Source of the DNA: Photobacterium sp. TLY01
Lineage (GTDB): Bacteria > Pseudomonadota > Gammaproteobacteria > Enterobacterales > Vibrionaceae
Assembly (NCBI RefSeq): GCF_021432065.1
Contig: NZ_CP090364.1
Coordinates: forward strand, 248,001 to 312,000
Direction of reading: 5' to 3'
Length of the DNA stretch: 64,000 nucleotides
The translations under genes were made by a program, and so were the position numbers. Under the pieces are notes generated by a model that did not search any database, was not told the origin of the DNA, and saw nothing but the letters and a program-made list of their open reading frames with translations. Shown piece by piece: positions 30,466 to 40,916 of this stretch (position 1 is its first letter; each line of letters begins with the position of its first letter).

Positions 30466-32260
30466 TGTATTGAGTGCCGGGGTGGTGTTTCTGGCGGCGG
30501 CCGTGGTGGCTGTGCCGGTGGCCCAGCGTCTCGGACTGGGATCGGTTTTGGGCTATCTGCTGGCCGGGATCGGGATTGGTCCCTGGGGTCTGGGGCTGAT
30601 CAATGATGTGGAAGAAGTGCTGCATTTTTCCGAGTTCGGGGTTGTGCTGCTGCTGTTTCTGATTGGACTGGAGCTGAACCCCAGCAAACTCTGGCAGATG
30701 CGACAACCCATTCTGGGCTTGGGCGGCAGTCAGGTGGTCTTGACCAGTTTAGTGATTGCCTCTCTGGTACTGGTGTGCGGACAATTTGTCGGCGCGGTGG
30801 ATTGGCGGGTCGCCCTGGTAATCGGAATGGGGCTGGCGTTATCTTCCACTGCAATAGCCCTGCGGATCATTGAAGAGCAGGGCATCGGCGGCTCGCAAAC
30901 CGGGCAGTCTGGCTTTGCTGTACTGCTGTTTCAGGATATCGCGGTGATCCCTATGCTCGCCGTGTTGCCTCTGCTGGCAGGCAGCGATGGTGGCACCTGG
31001 CTCGATTTAGGCGCGATGGTGGCAGGCATCGCCGTCTTGCTGGTTGGCGGTCATTTCCTGCTGCGGCCTTTGTTTCGCTGGGTGGTGATGTCCGGGGTGC
31101 GCGAGCTCTTTACCGTTACAGCGTTGCTGCTGGTGATAGGGATTGCACTGGGGATGGAAATTCTCGGCCTGTCGATGGCACTGGGCACTTTTCTGGCCGG
31201 GGTGCTGCTGGCGGAAAGCGAATACCGCCATGAGCTTGAAATTGCCATCGAGCCGTTTAAGGGCTTGCTGCTCGGCCTGTTTTTTATCTCTGTCGGTATG
31301 GCGGTGAATCTCGGTCTGTTGCTGGAATACCCGTTACAGATTCTGGCTGCGGTCGTGGCTTTGGTCGTGGTTAAGGGCTTCATTCTGTATTTGCTGGCCC
31401 GGCTGTTCGGCATTCAGGCCAAGTCGCGCAGTCAGATGGCGGCGATCCTCAGTCAGGGGGGTGAGTTTGCTTTTGTGCTCTTTACTGCTGCACGCAGCGA
31501 AGGGCTGTTAGCGGCGGATCTGAGCAGCTTTTTGCTGGTGGTGGTCAGCCTGTCGATGATGACCACACCGCTGATCTTACGGCTGCAGGACAAATGGTTC
31601 GTCCGTACGTTTAAGGCTGAAGCCAGCCATGAGCCGGAGTCGGATGTGGTTGATCGCGAACCCAGGGTGATCATTACCGGGTTTGGCCGTTTTGGTCAGG
31701 TTGTTGGCAGGTTGCTGTTTGCCAATAAAATCCGGGTCACCATCCTGGAACGGGATCCCAGTCAGATTCAGTTTCTGCGTAAGTTCGGCTACAAGGTGTA
31801 TTATGGCGATGCCAGCCAGCTCGATTTACTGCGGGCGGCGGGGGCAGAAAAAGCAGAGGCCATTATTATCTGTACCGACAATCCGGAAGAGGTGATGCAG
31901 GTGGTTGCGCTTTGCCAGCAGCATTTTCCGCGCCTGAAAATACTGGCCCGTGCCCGCAGCCGGGTGGAAGCGCACCAGCTGCTCAGCCATGGCGTGGAAA
32001 GGTTTTCTCGTGAAACCTTTGCCGGCGCGCTGGATCTGGGACGTCAGGCACTGGTTGCACTGGGCATGCATCCCTACAAAGCCAAACGGGCAGAAGCACA
32101 TTTTCGGAAATTAGATACCACCGCCTTGCGGGACTTATTGCCCCAGCATTCAGAAGATGTTCACTTAGCCTCCCGGGCCAGAGAAGCCCGGAAAGAGCTG
32201 GAAGAGATCTTCGATCGTGAAATGCGGGGCGAACGCGAACGACATAATGGCTGGGACTGA
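30455..32260 (+). CDS. kefB: Glutathione-regulated potassium-efflux protein KefB
   Basis: Inner-membrane K+/H+ antiporter gated by glutathione adducts, protecting against electrophiles by acidifying the cytoplasm. The 601-residue protein has an N-terminal CPA2 transporter domain of about 12-13 membrane helices (residues 1-380, including [13 protein letters not shown] and [17 protein letters not shown]) and a C-terminal RCK/KTN domain starting at [16 protein letters not shown] (about 407), which binds NAD(H) and glutathione. Length equals E. coli KefB. Coupled to kefG by overlap. Confidence 0.95.
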   Translation: MASDVLSAGVVFLAAAVVAVPVAQRLGLGSVLGYLLAGIGIGPWGLGLINDVEEVLHFSEFGVVLLLFLIGLELNPSKLWQMRQPILGLGGSQVVLTSLVIASLVLVCGQFVGAVDWRVALVIGMGLALSSTAIALRIIEEQGIGGSQTGQSGFAVLLFQDIAVIPMLAVLPLLAGSDGGTWLDLGAMVAGIAVLLVGGHFLLRPLFRWVVMSGVRELFTVTALLLVIGIALGMEILGLSMALGTFLAGVLLAESEYRHELEIAIEPFKGLLLGLFFISVGMAVNLGLLLEYPLQILAAVVALVVVKGFILYLLARLFGIQAKSRSQMAAILSQGGEFAFVLFTAARSEGLLAADLSSFLLVVVSLSMMTTPLILRLQDKWFVRTFKAEASHEPESDVVDREPRVIITGFGRFGQVVGRLLFANKIRVTILERDPSQIQFLRKFGYKVYYGDASQLDLLRAAGAEKAEAIIICTDNPEEVMQVVALCQQHFPRLKILARARSRVEAHQLLSHGVERFSRETFAGALDLGRQALVALGMHPYKAKRAEAHFRKLDTTALRDLLPQHSEDVHLASRAREARKELEEIFDREMRGERERHNGWD

Positions 32261-32304
32261 CCGATAGTCGGTCAGCACAACCCGGCAGCAGCAGGAAAGG
32301 AACC

Positions 32305-32514
32305 ATGAGTAAGAAACGTTTTATTGCCGGGGCTGTGTGTCCGGCATGTCAGCAGCAGGACACCCTGCGCTGGTGGGTGGAAAACGAGGTCGAGAAAGTC
32401 GAGTGTGTGGCTTGCCATCATACGGATACACGGCTGCCGAAATCGGTTGAAGACAGTCAACATGTGGCGGGCACAGCCTCAGAGCAGGTGATCGGCATCT
32501 TCAAGCCGGAATAA
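32305..32514 (+). CDS. yheV: Zinc-ribbon protein YheV
   Basis: 69-residue protein with two Cys pairs, CPAC (residues 12-15) and CVAC (34-37), that form a zinc ribbon, and the conserved tail EQVIGIFKPE. It matches E. coli YheV in length, start (KKRFIAGAVCPACQ) and location after kefB. Function unknown. Confidence 0.92.
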   Translation: MSKKRFIAGAVCPACQQQDTLRWWVENEVEKVECVACHHTDTRLPKSVEDSQHVAGTASEQVIGIFKPE

Positions 32515-32600
32515 CACGATCGCTGCGAACAAAATTGGCGTCATCGCGGGCTGATCCGGTATGATGGCGGATTAAATCCCTGCTCAAATTCGGAGTAAAC

Positions 32601-33134
32601 ATGAAAGTCGCTAAAGACACAGTAGTAAGCCTGGCTTATCAAGTGAAAACGGAAGAGGGCGTCGTTGTTGATCAGTCAACCACGGATGCACCACTTGATT
32701 ATCTGCATGGCCACAACAACCTGATTGTCGGCCTGGAAAAAGCACTGGAAGGCCGCGAAGTCGGCGACAAATTCGAAGTGACTGTGGCCCCGGAAGAGGC
32801 TTACGGCGAGCACCATGACGAAATGGTTCAGCGCGTACCGGCTGAAGTCTTCCAGGGTGTGGATGAAATCACAGTGGGAATGCGTTTCCTGGCAGATACG
32901 GATCAGGGGCCAATCCCTGTTGAAGTCACTGAAGTTGACGGTGATGAAGTCGTGGTTGACGGCAACCACATGCTGGCGGGCCAGACACTGACGTTCGACG
33001 TGGAAATCGTTGCCACTCGTGCGGCGACTGAAGATGAGATCGCGCACGGCCATATTCATCAGGAAGGCGGTTGTGGTCACGACCATGATCACGATCACGA
33101 CCACGACCACGATGGCGGTTGCTGTAACCACTAA
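32601..33134 (+). CDS. slyD: FKBP-type peptidyl-prolyl isomerase SlyD
   Basis: Cytoplasmic chaperone and prolyl isomerase that also handles nickel for hydrogenase maturation. The 177-residue protein has an FKBP domain interrupted by the insert-in-flap chaperone domain (residues about 1-150), then a metal-binding tail of alternating His and Asp plus four Cys (GGCGH, GGCCNH ends). AAATTCGGAGTAAAC precedes the ATG. It is followed by a strong terminator. Confidence 0.96.
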   Translation: MKVAKDTVVSLAYQVKTEEGVVVDQSTTDAPLDYLHGHNNLIVGLEKALEGREVGDKFEVTVAPEEAYGEHHDEMVQRVPAEVFQGVDEITVGMRFLADTDQGPIPVEVTEVDGDEVVVDGNHMLAGQTLTFDVEIVATRAATEDEIAHGHIHQEGGCGHDHDHDHDHDHDGGCCNH

Positions 33135-33154
33135 GTCATCGCGTCATGACGACA

Positions 33155-33185
33155 AAACGGGAAGCTCAGGCTTCCCGTTTTTTGT
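33155..33185 (+). terminator. Terminator after slyD
   Basis: AAACGGGAAGC (33155-33165) pairs with GCTTCCCGTTT (33170-33180) around TCAG, followed by T's to 33183. It ends the kefG-kefB-yheV-slyD unit. Confidence 0.92.
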
Positions 33186-33217
33186 TGCTGCTGTCTATCT
33201 GCGTTTGCTGTGCGGTC

Positions 33218-33442
33218 TCAGTAATGCGGAGGCGGCGTCTCTTCGCTTTCACTGGCGAGATTGGAGACCTGAGAGCCTTGTACCTTACCGGCTAGATAGC
33301 GCAGTTGTACCTGCATTTTGTCGATCAGAAATTGCTGCTGGGTCAATGCGGTATTCAGCTCTTCAATGGTCTGTTCCTGAAAAGCCTGTTTCATTTCCAG
33401 CTCATCAATCTGCGCCTGTAGCTTTTGTTCAATATCTGTCAT
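33218..33442 (-). CDS. slyX: SlyX family coiled-coil protein
   Basis: 74-residue protein, almost wholly a coiled coil (residues 3-55, with heptads from [20 protein letters not shown]) followed by a short Ser/Glu/Pro tail ending PPPHY, the SlyX signature. Function unknown. It is convergent with slyD and lies behind the lipoprotein gene. Confidence 0.9.
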   Translation of the reverse strand: MTDIEQKLQAQIDELEMKQAFQEQTIEELNTALTQQQFLIDKMQVQLRYLAGKVQGSQVSNLASESEETPPPHY

Positions 33443-33469
33443 GGTTCATGTCGCTGCGGTTAGCTGTGT

Positions 33470-34450
33470 TCAGTCAGTGAGATACCAGTCCTGGGCGATG
33501 CCGGCTGAGCTGCCTGAGCGAACATCCCCCTCTGGTGTGATGGCCACATCATACACCACCGCCGACCCCGGACGCTCGTTTTCTTGCGTGGCGGCTTGCC
33601 AGTAGGCGGCTCTCTCACCGGTTGCGGTGTGCCACAGTTCTACTCGCTTGGAGGGACTGCCTGTGGCCAGATAACGCCCGTCATCGGAAAAGCGTGCACT
33701 GGAAAAATTTTGCTGTCGCAGGCGTATGGCCAGAGCAGCTTGCTGGTGACCATCGGACAGATCCCAGACAAATGCCTGATTACCGCTGTCTGCGGTGAAA
33801 GCCAGCTTGCCGTCTCGCTGCAAGGCAACCTGGTTGACTCGCGTCGGGTGTTCAAACCGATAGAGAATCTGACCGCTGACTGTATCCCAGAAGTAGGCCT
33901 GGTTGTCATCCCCGCCGGAGAGCGCATATCGGCCGTTGGGGGAGAGGGCGACGGCATTGACTTTTTCTCTGTGAGCGAGGAACTCCAAGCGTCTGCCGTT
34001 GCCCAAGTCGACGTACAGGGCTTTACCGTTAGAGAGCGCCAGCAGGATCTGTTTGCCGTCATTGGCGATCGCGACATCTCGGATGATGCCGTCGGAGACA
34101 GACCACAATCCCTGAGCCTGGCTCCAGGCCAGATCCCACACCGCAAAGTTTTGTGCGGTTACGGTAATGGCAAACCGCTGATTGTCGGATATCTCACTGT
34201 TTGTCACGGTTGTGTGATGTGGGTCTTGAGAACCTAAATCAGCTAACTTTTTGTTTTGCTGTAGATCCCAGAGCACGATACCTTGTTGGACTGAATAAAA
34301 TAACGCAAAGCGACCATCCCGGCTCAGGCTGAATGTGGTGGCACCGTCAGCGGCAAGATCCCAGCGCTGGCGTTCCGGGCCTGAAATATCGCAACCGGTC
34401 AGCGTAAAGAGTGCCAGAATGAAAGTTGCTGCTAAAAATGATTGGCGCAT
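33470..34450 (-). CDS. WD40-repeat-like lipoprotein
   Basis: Predicted lipoprotein of 326 residues. Signal peptide with lipobox LTGC (mature Cys near residue 19), followed by several beta-propeller repeats with the D-x-x-G-R/W-D pattern (LSPNGRYALSGGDDNQAYFWD; FSDDGRYLATGSPSKRVELWH). Residue +2 after Cys is Asp, which in enteric-type Lol sorting would favour the inner membrane. The upstream frame starts at 34498, but ATG 34450 with CGGAAAG upstream gives a proper signal peptide. Specific role unknown. It follows and is convergent to fkpA. Confidence 0.85.
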   Translation of the reverse strand: MRQSFLAATFILALFTLTGCDISGPERQRWDLAADGATTFSLSRDGRFALFYSVQQGIVLWDLQQNKKLADLGSQDPHHTTVTNSEISDNQRFAITVTAQNFAVWDLAWSQAQGLWSVSDGIIRDVAIANDGKQILLALSNGKALYVDLGNGRRLEFLAHREKVNAVALSPNGRYALSGGDDNQAYFWDTVSGQILYRFEHPTRVNQVALQRDGKLAFTADSGNQAFVWDLSDGHQQAALAIRLRQQNFSSARFSDDGRYLATGSPSKRVELWHTATGERAAYWQAATQENERPGSAVVYDVAITPEGDVRSGSSAGIAQDWYLTD

Positions 34451-34630
34451 GGATCGTACTTTCCGTTTGAAGACTATTGCGTTCCGACTGTGACGCATTT
34501 GTGTCCGACGCAGTGAATGACGGTAAGAAAATAGTTGGTATTAGTATATTGATATGGCATGGTTTTAACATAGCTGTGTAGAACCTTGCGTAAAATTAAG
34601 AGCTTAGACTCTGAATAAATGGAGAGATAC

Positions 34631-35452
34631 ATGAAACCAGTTCTGAAACCAGTTCTAAAAATGTCTGTGTTGGCAGCAACGATTCTGCTGGCGGTCGGCT
34701 GTCAGGATGAGAAAACTTCAGCACCGGCAGAGACGGCTGAGCCAGCAGCAGTAGAGCAGCCGGCTGCGACAGAAGCAGCAAAGGCATTTGAGTCTGATGA
34801 TCAGAAAGCGGCTTATGCGATTGGGGCTTCACTGGCGCAATACCTGTCGGCGAACCTGGAACAGCAAAAAGAGCTGGGTCTGGATCTGAAAAAAGAAGAT
34901 GTGCTGGCGGGGGTCACTGATGTCTTTGCCGGTAACAGCCGTATGAGCCAGGAAGAGACTCAGCAGGCGCTGCAGGATCTGGATCAGCGTGTTTCTGACA
35001 TGATGACGACCAAAGCCAAAGAAGAAGCAGAGAAGAACACCAAAGCCGGTGATGACTTCCGGGCGGAATTCGAAAAGCAGGAAGGCGTGAAGAAAACTGA
35101 ATCAGGCCTGTTGTATCAGGTGGAGACTCAAGGCGAAGGTGAGATGCCAAAAGCCACCGACACAGTGCAAGTGCACTATAGCGGTACGCTGATTGACGGC
35201 ACGGAATTTGACAGCTCATACAAGCGCAACCAACCTGCCACTTTCCCGCTGAACCAGGTCATTCCGGGCTGGACGGAAGGCGTGCAGCTGATGCCGGTCG
35301 GTTCTAAGTTCAAGTTTGTCATTCCGCCAGAGCTGGCTTACGGTTCACAAGCGAACCCAAGTATTCCGGCAAACTCCACCCTGGTATTTGAGGTTGAGTT
35401 GCTGGATATCGTCAAAGCGGAACAGGACGCAGAAGCGACGGCTGATCAGTAA
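34631..35452 (+). CDS. fkpA: FKBP-type peptidyl-prolyl isomerase, lipoprotein (FkpA-like)
   Basis: Periplasmic folding helper of 273 residues. Lipobox LLAVGC near residues 18-23, an Ala/Glu/Pro-rich linker, the helical dimerisation domain (about 52-140, DDQKAAYAIGASLAQYLSANL) and a C-terminal FKBP domain (VQVHYSGTLIDGTEFDSSYKR; VIPGWTEGVQLMPVGSKFKF; IPANSTLVFEVELLDI). GGAGAG at 34621-34626 supports ATG 34631. E. coli FkpA is soluble; a lipid anchor is a difference that is common in Vibrionaceae. The start codes for a tandem repeat, KPVLKPVLK. Confidence 0.93.
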   Translation: MKPVLKPVLKMSVLAATILLAVGCQDEKTSAPAETAEPAAVEQPAATEAAKAFESDDQKAAYAIGASLAQYLSANLEQQKELGLDLKKEDVLAGVTDVFAGNSRMSQEETQQALQDLDQRVSDMMTTKAKEEAEKNTKAGDDFRAEFEKQEGVKKTESGLLYQVETQGEGEMPKATDTVQVHYSGTLIDGTEFDSSYKRNQPATFPLNQVIPGWTEGVQLMPVGSKFKFVIPPELAYGSQANPSIPANSTLVFEVELLDIVKAEQDAEATADQ

Positions 35453-35476
35453 GCATTGCTTCAAGTGAGACCTTCG

Positions 35477-35500
35477 AGCCCGGCAAATGCCGGGCTTTTT
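35477..35500 (+). terminator. Terminator after fkpA
   Basis: AGCCCGGCA (35477-35485) pairs with TGCCGGGCT (35488-35496), followed by TTTTT. It ends the fkpA transcript before yheO. Confidence 0.9.
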
Positions 35501-35674
35501 GCATTTACAGCGCTGATTTAGGATCATTTTTGTGCGCTGCAAATTTCATTTTCTGAAGACCTGTTTTCATATTCTGATAAACTTGCAAGCAAGAATTGAT
35601 TTTTTCCCCGTTTCGTTGAAACCGAAGTTTGCCTTCAAGAGCTGCGAATCGGGAACAAGCAAGGAAGACTGAAA

Positions 35675-36397
35675 GTGGTATCGACCGATAATTTTGGCAC
35701 TGAAGTCATGGTGGAAAGTGACTTAATTGAAACCCGTACTTTTACTGAGCACGATTTTGTTATATTGCGCTCATACGAAGCTGTGGTTGATGGACTGGCC
35801 ACCCTGATCGGGCCATTTTGCGAAATTGTGTTGCATTCTCTGGCTGATCTGAACACCTCGGCGATTAAAATTGCCAATGGCGAAAATACCGGCCGCAAAG
35901 TGGGCTCGCCGATCACTGATCTGGCGCTGCGCATGCTGCGTGACATTGAAGGATCAGAGCGCAATTTTTCCCGCGCCTACTTCACCCGCGCCAAGGGTGG
36001 TGCACTGATGAAATCTATCACGATTGCAATTCGCAATGCGGATGACAATATCATCGGTTTGCTGTGTATCAACGTGAACCTGGATGCCCCTTTTTCTCAG
36101 ATTCTGCAGTCTTTTATGCCGACCGATGAGGCCAAGCACGCCGCCTCCAGTGTGAACTTTGCCAGCGACGTCGATGAGCTGGTGGATCAAACCGTCGAGC
36201 GCACCATTGAAGAAATCAATGCCGATAAGAATGTCTCGAATAATGCCAAAAACCGTCAGATCGTCATGGAGCTGTACGATAAAGGCATCTTCGATATTAA
36301 GGATGCGATTAACCGGGTGGCTGATCGTCTGAATATCTCCAAGCACACCGTCTACTTATATATCCGCCAGCGCAAGACAGAGGATGGCGAAAAATGA
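35675..36397 (+). CDS. yheO: PAS/helix-turn-helix regulator YheO
   Basis: 240-residue regulator with an N-terminal YheO-PAS domain ([45 protein letters not shown]) and a C-terminal helix-turn-helix ([27 protein letters not shown]). Relatives control host- or amino-acid-linked genes; the effector here is unknown. GTG start at 35675 with AAGGAAG seven bases upstream. Its stop overlaps the tusD start by 4 bases, as in enterics. Confidence 0.92.
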   Translation: MVSTDNFGTEVMVESDLIETRTFTEHDFVILRSYEAVVDGLATLIGPFCEIVLHSLADLNTSAIKIANGENTGRKVGSPITDLALRMLRDIEGSERNFSRAYFTRAKGGALMKSITIAIRNADDNIIGLLCINVNLDAPFSQILQSFMPTDEAKHAASSVNFASDVDELVDQTVERTIEEINADKNVSNNAKNRQIVMELYDKGIFDIKDAINRVADRLNISKHTVYLYIRQRKTEDGEK

Positions 36398-36786
36398 GCC
36401 TGACGTTTGCCCTGGTGGTGGATGGCCCGGCCTATGGCTCCCAAAATGCCCGCAGCGCCTACCAGTTTGCTCAGGCTGTCCTCGCCAGTGGGCACAGGTT
36501 GCAGCGGGTATTTTTCTACCAGGATGGTGTACACAATGGTTCGGCACTGACTGCCCCGGCCTCGGATGAGTTCGATTTACTGGCCGCCTGGCAGCATTTG
36601 GCTACCGAGCACCAGGTTGAATTGCAAACCTGCGTCGCCGCAGCCTTACGTCGTGGCGTGGTCAGCGAGCTCGAAGCCAGCCAGAATGCACTGCCGGGCC
36701 ATAATCTGGCCGAAGGTTTTGAACAGGCCGGACTGGGCGGGCTGGCAGAAGTGTTATTGAGCGCTGATCGCGTGATTCAGTTTTAA
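36394..36786 (+). CDS. tusD: Sulfurtransferase subunit TusD
   Basis: Part of the TusBCD relay that moves sulfur from TusA to TusE/MnmA for 2-thiouridine in tRNA-Lys, -Glu and -Gln. The 130-residue protein has the DsrE fold and the active cysteine in [14 protein letters not shown] (about residue 79). It begins in the yheO stop, then tusC follows after 17 bases. Confidence 0.94.
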   Translation: MSLTFALVVDGPAYGSQNARSAYQFAQAVLASGHRLQRVFFYQDGVHNGSALTAPASDEFDLLAAWQHLATEHQVELQTCVAAALRRGVVSELEASQNALPGHNLAEGFEQAGLGGLAEVLLSADRVIQF

Positions 36787-36803
36787 CCGCCCCGGGAAGT
36801 ATT

Positions 36804-37157
36804 ATGTCTGTCGGATTTGTTTTCAGAACTGTGCCACATGGCCAAAACAGCGGTCGTGAGGGGTTGGACGCTGTACTGGCAACGTCAGCTTACAGTGAGG
36901 AACTGCAACTCTTCTTTCTCGGCGATGGGGTATGGCAACTTGTCAAAGGCCAGCAAGGGGAAGCGGTGCTGGGGCGTGAATACAGTGCGGCGTTTAAAAT
37001 GCTGTCACTGTACGATCTTGAAGAGGTGTTCGTGTGCGCCGAATCGATGGCTGAGCGCGGGCTTACACGGGATGATTTATTGATCGAGGCGGAGTTACTG
37101 CCGCCACAGGAGCTCACAGCCAGACTTCACCGCTGCCAGAAAATTCTCAGTTACTAA
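36804..37157 (+). CDS. tusC: Sulfurtransferase subunit TusC
   Basis: 117-residue DsrF-like subunit of the TusBCD complex, with the conserved FVFRTVPHGQNSGREGLDAVLA start and FFLGDGVWQLVKGQ motif. It lies between tusD and tusB. Confidence 0.93.
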   Translation: MSVGFVFRTVPHGQNSGREGLDAVLATSAYSEELQLFFLGDGVWQLVKGQQGEAVLGREYSAAFKMLSLYDLEEVFVCAESMAERGLTRDDLLIEAELLPPQELTARLHRCQKILSY

Positions 37158-37213
37158 TTATTCAGCGACTCACTTTTCAGTATCAGTACGGCGTTCAGCG
37201 TTCGGGACCTTCT

Positions 37214-37504
37214 ATGTTACACATGATTTTTTCTTCTCCCTTTCAAAATCGGGCATTGCAGCAGTGTATGGCTCAGCTTTTACCCGGTGATGAAATTCTA
37301 TTGCTGCAAGATGGCGTTGTCGCCGCCACGGCACCGGGGCAGCTTGAATCTGTCTTAACACAAGGGGTGGCAGTCTACGCTCTGGACACTGACTTACTGG
37401 CCAGAGGCCTTGCTGGGCGGGTGGTCAGTGAGGTTGAAGTGATAGACCACAACAGGTTTGTTGAGCTCACGGTATGCCATCCTAACTGTATGAAATGGGC
37501 CTGA
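37214..37504 (+). CDS. tusB: Sulfurtransferase subunit TusB
   Basis: 96-residue DsrH-like subunit of TusBCD. MLHMIFSSPFQNRALQQC and LLLQDGVVAA are the family motifs, as is ALDTDLLARGL. It is preceded by a 56-base gap, longer than usual in this operon. The str operon follows. Confidence 0.92.
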   Translation: MLHMIFSSPFQNRALQQCMAQLLPGDEILLLQDGVVAATAPGQLESVLTQGVAVYALDTDLLARGLAGRVVSEVEVIDHNRFVELTVCHPNCMKWA

Positions 37505-37585
37505 ATCAGGCCGGCTGGAAAGGATTCAACCAGCCGTAAAGCGGGTGGTTAAGAAATGATCATTGGTGTGATCGCTGTATAGATC

Positions 37586-37614
37586 TTGACACCTTATAGC
37601 CCGACGCCTAAAAT
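37586..37614 (+). promoter_or_regulatory. Promoter of the str operon
   Basis: TTGACA (37586-37591), 17-base spacer, TAAAAT (37609-37614). It lies 70 bases before rpsL and is a near-consensus sigma-70 promoter. A small leader stem (CCTCC 37622-37626 with GGAGG 37635-37639, then a short T run) follows and may modulate initiation. Confidence 0.85.
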
Positions 37615-37665
37615 TTCGCGTCCTCCTGTTGTTGGGAGGCAGATTTTTCACCTTTACGAAAGTAA

Positions 37666-38058
<393 letters not shown>

Positions 38059-38156
38059 TGGAATCCGTTAAGTAAGGCCAAACACTAAATTATTTGTAAT
38101 TTTGAAAAAACTGAAAAGTTTTGGATAAAACCTGAAGAAGACAACGGAGAATTTCC
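38059..38156 (+). promoter_or_regulatory. rpsL-rpsG intergenic region (candidate S7 target)
   Basis: In E. coli the similarly long gap between rpsL and rpsG is bound by S7, which represses translation of the distal str genes. Here the gap is 98 bases and AT-rich (GAAAAAACTGAAAAGTTTT). I cannot fold it confidently by eye; the role is inferred from position. Confidence 0.4.
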
Positions 38157-38627
38157 ATGCCACGTCGTCGCGTAATTGGTCAGCGTAAGATCCTTCCAGA
38201 TCCTAAATTCAAATCTGAATTGCTGGCAAAATTCGTCAACATCCTGATGGTTGACGGTAAGAAATCTACTGCAGAGAAAATTGTTTACACTGCACTGGAT
38301 TCAATGGCTGAGCGCTCTGGTGAAGAGCACCTGTCAATTTTCGAAAAAGCTCTTGATAACGTTCGCCCAGCGGTAGAGGTTAAATCTCGCCGTGTTGGTG
38401 GTTCAACTTACCAGGTACCAGTAGAAGTACGTCCTGTGCGTCGTAATGCTCTGGCTATGCGTTGGTTGGTTGAAGCTGCGCGTAAGCGTGGTGAAAAATC
38501 TATGGCTGCTCGCCTGGCTGCTGAAATGCTGGACGCTGCCGACAACAAAGGTTCTGCTGTTAAGAAACGTGAAGACGTTCACCGTATGGCAGAAGCGAAC
38601 AAAGCGTTCGCACACTACCGCTGGTAA
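38157..38627 (+). CDS. rpsG: 30S ribosomal protein S7
   Basis: Head-assembly protein of the small subunit, 156 residues, starting [18 protein letters not shown] and with [17 protein letters not shown], both conserved. Full family length. Second gene of the str operon. Confidence 0.99.
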   Translation: MPRRRVIGQRKILPDPKFKSELLAKFVNILMVDGKKSTAEKIVYTALDSMAERSGEEHLSIFEKALDNVRPAVEVKSRRVGGSTYQVPVEVRPVRRNALAMRWLVEAARKRGEKSMAARLAAEMLDAADNKGSAVKKREDVHRMAEANKAFAHYRW

Positions 38628-38714
38628 TTTCATTATTACCGCTTGGGCGCAGCAGGCTTGTCCTGCTGCGCCCGTACCATTTTCTAAGGATAACCTTAGT
38701 AAGAGGATTCAACC

Positions 38715-40811
38715 GTGGCTCGCAAAACTCCTATCGAGCGTTACCGTAACATCGGTATTTGTGCTCACGTAGACGCCGGTAAAACAACCACGACCGAGCG
38801 TATCCTGTTTTACACAGGTCTTTCCCATAAAATTGGTGAAGTACATGATGGTGCAGCTACCATGGACTGGATGGAGCAGGAGCAGGAGCGTGGGATCACT
38901 ATCACCTCTGCTGCCACTACAACCTTCTGGCGTGGTATGGACGCTCAGTTTCCTGAGCATCGCATCAATATTATCGACACCCCGGGACACGTTGATTTCA
39001 CGATCGAAGTAGAGCGTTCTCTGCGCGTACTTGATGGTGCAGTGGTTGTGTTCTGTGGCTCATCTGGTGTTGAACCTCAGTCTGAAACAGTATGGCGTCA
39101 GGCTGACAAATACGAAGTACCGCGTATGGTCTTCGTGAACAAGATGGACCGTGCAGGCGCTGATTTCCTGCGTGTGATTGAGCAAATCAAAGTTCGTCTT
39201 GGCGCAAATCCGGTGCCTATTCAGCTGAATATTGGTGCGGAAGAAGAATTCAAAGGTGTGATCGACCTGATTAAAATGAAAGCGATCAACTGGGATGAAG
39301 CCGATCAAGGCATGAGCTTCACATATGAAGATATCCCGGCAGATATGCAAGAGCTGGCCGAAGAATGGCACACGAATCTGGTTGAGTCAGCGGCTGAGGC
39401 ATCAGAAGAACTGATGGATAAATACCTTGAAGAAGGTACCTTGTCTGAAGATGAAATCAAGGCCGGTCTGCGCCAACGTACGCTGAATAATGAAATCGTA
39501 CTGGCAACCTGTGGCTCTGCATTTAAGAACAAAGGTGTTCAGGCTGTACTGGATGCGGTTGTTGAATTCTTGCCATCGCCAACGGAAGTAAAAGCAATCC
39601 GTGGTGAAGATATGGAAGGCAATGAAGTGATCCGCCACTCAAGCGACGAAGAACCCTTCGCGGCACTGGCGTTTAAGATCGCAACCGACCCGTTCGTAGG
39701 CACTCTGACATTTATGCGTGTTTATTCCGGTGTTGTGAATTCAGGCGATAGCGTCTACAACACGGTGAAAGATAAGCGTGAACGCTTTGGTCGTATCGTT
39801 CAGATGCACTCTAATAAGCGTGAAGAAATTAAAGAAGTTCGAGCTGGCGACATCGCGGCAGCAATTGGCCTGAAGAACGTCACGACAGGTGACACTCTGT
39901 GCGACCCGGATCATAAAGTGATTCTGGAGCGGATGGAATTCCCAGAGCCAGTGATTCAGATTGCTGTTGAACCAAGGTCGAAAGCCGACCAGGAAAAAAT
40001 GGGTATTGCACTGGGTAAACTGGCTGCAGAAGATCCATCATTCCGGGTAGAAACCGATGAAGAATCTGGCCAGACCCTGATTTCGGGTATGGGTGAGCTT
40101 CATCTGGATATCATCGTTGACCGTATGAAGCGTGAGTTCAGCGTTGAATGTAACGTTGGTAAGCCTCAGGTTGCTTTCCGTGAAACTATCCGTGGTAAAA
40201 CGGAAGTGGAAGGAAAGTTCGTACGTCAATCTGGTGGTCGCGGCCAGTACGGTCACGTCTGGCTGAAGATTGAACCTTCAGAGCCGAATGCCGGTTTCGT
40301 CTTTGTAGACGAAGTCGTCGGTGGTGCAGTACCGAGAGAATATATCGGTGCTGTTGCGAAAGGTATCGAAGAGCAGATGAAAAATGGTGTGCTTGCCGGT
40401 TATCCGGTACTGGACGTCAAAGCGACGCTGTTCGATGGTTCATACCACGATGTTGACTCGAGCGAAATGGCGTTTAAGATCGCCGGTTCTATGGCGTTCA
40501 GGAAGGGGGCACTTGATGCGCAACCTGTTATTCTTGAACCTATGATGAAAGTTGAAGTAACCACACCGGAAGACTGGATGGGTGACGTTGTTGGCGACTT
40601 GAACCGTCGTCGCGGCATCATTGGCGGTATGGACGAAGGCCCTGCCGGGCTGAAGATTATCCGTGCCCATGTTCCGCTTTCTGAAATGTTTGGTTACGCA
40701 ACGGATCTTCGTTCTGCTACCCAAGGCCGTGCTTCCTATTCGATGGAGTTCAGCGAATATGCTGAAGTTCCGAAGAATATCGCCGATGGAATCATCGCTG
40801 AACGCGGCTAA
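38715..40811 (+). CDS. fusA: Elongation factor G
   Basis: Ribosomal translocase, 698 residues, GTPase. G1 [15 protein letters not shown], switch [13 protein letters not shown]3 DTPGHVDF, G4 NKMDRAG; domains II-V follow with [16 protein letters not shown] in domain IV. GTG start at 38715 with AGAGGA upstream. Third gene of the str operon. Confidence 0.98.
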   Translation: MARKTPIERYRNIGICAHVDAGKTTTTERILFYTGLSHKIGEVHDGAATMDWMEQEQERGITITSAATTTFWRGMDAQFPEHRINIIDTPGHVDFTIEVERSLRVLDGAVVVFCGSSGVEPQSETVWRQADKYEVPRMVFVNKMDRAGADFLRVIEQIKVRLGANPVPIQLNIGAEEEFKGVIDLIKMKAINWDEADQGMSFTYEDIPADMQELAEEWHTNLVESAAEASEELMDKYLEEGTLSEDEIKAGLRQRTLNNEIVLATCGSAFKNKGVQAVLDAVVEFLPSPTEVKAIRGEDMEGNEVIRHSSDEEPFAALAFKIATDPFVGTLTFMRVYSGVVNSGDSVYNTVKDKRERFGRIVQMHSNKREEIKEVRAGDIAAAIGLKNVTTGDTLCDPDHKVILERMEFPEPVIQIAVEPRSKADQEKMGIALGKLAAEDPSFRVETDEESGQTLISGMGELHLDIIVDRMKREFSVECNVGKPQVAFRETIRGKTEVEGKFVRQSGGRGQYGHVWLKIEPSEPNAGFVFVDEVVGGAVPREYIGAVAKGIEEQMKNGVLAGYPVLDVKATLFDGSYHDVDSSEMAFKIAGSMAFRKGALDAQPVILEPMMKVEVTTPEDWMGDVVGDLNRRRGIIGGMDEGPAGLKIIRAHVPLSEMFGYATDLRSATQGRASYSMEFSEYAEVPKNIADGIIAERG

Positions 40812-40826
40812 ACATTAGCAGAAATA

Positions 40827-40855
40827 TTGCGTCAGCTTCGGTTGGCGCATAAAAT
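40827..40855 (+). promoter_or_regulatory. Candidate promoter between fusA and tuf
   Basis: TTGCGT (40827-40832), 17-base spacer, TAAAAT (40850-40855), 61 bases before tuf. It would give extra tuf transcripts beyond read-through. The spacer also contains an imperfect stem with a TTCG loop. Confidence 0.45.
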
Positions 40856-40916
40856 ACAACTTCTGACGCGTCCCGCCAATATGTGGGGCGAATCACAACT
40901 AGGAAGGAACACGATC

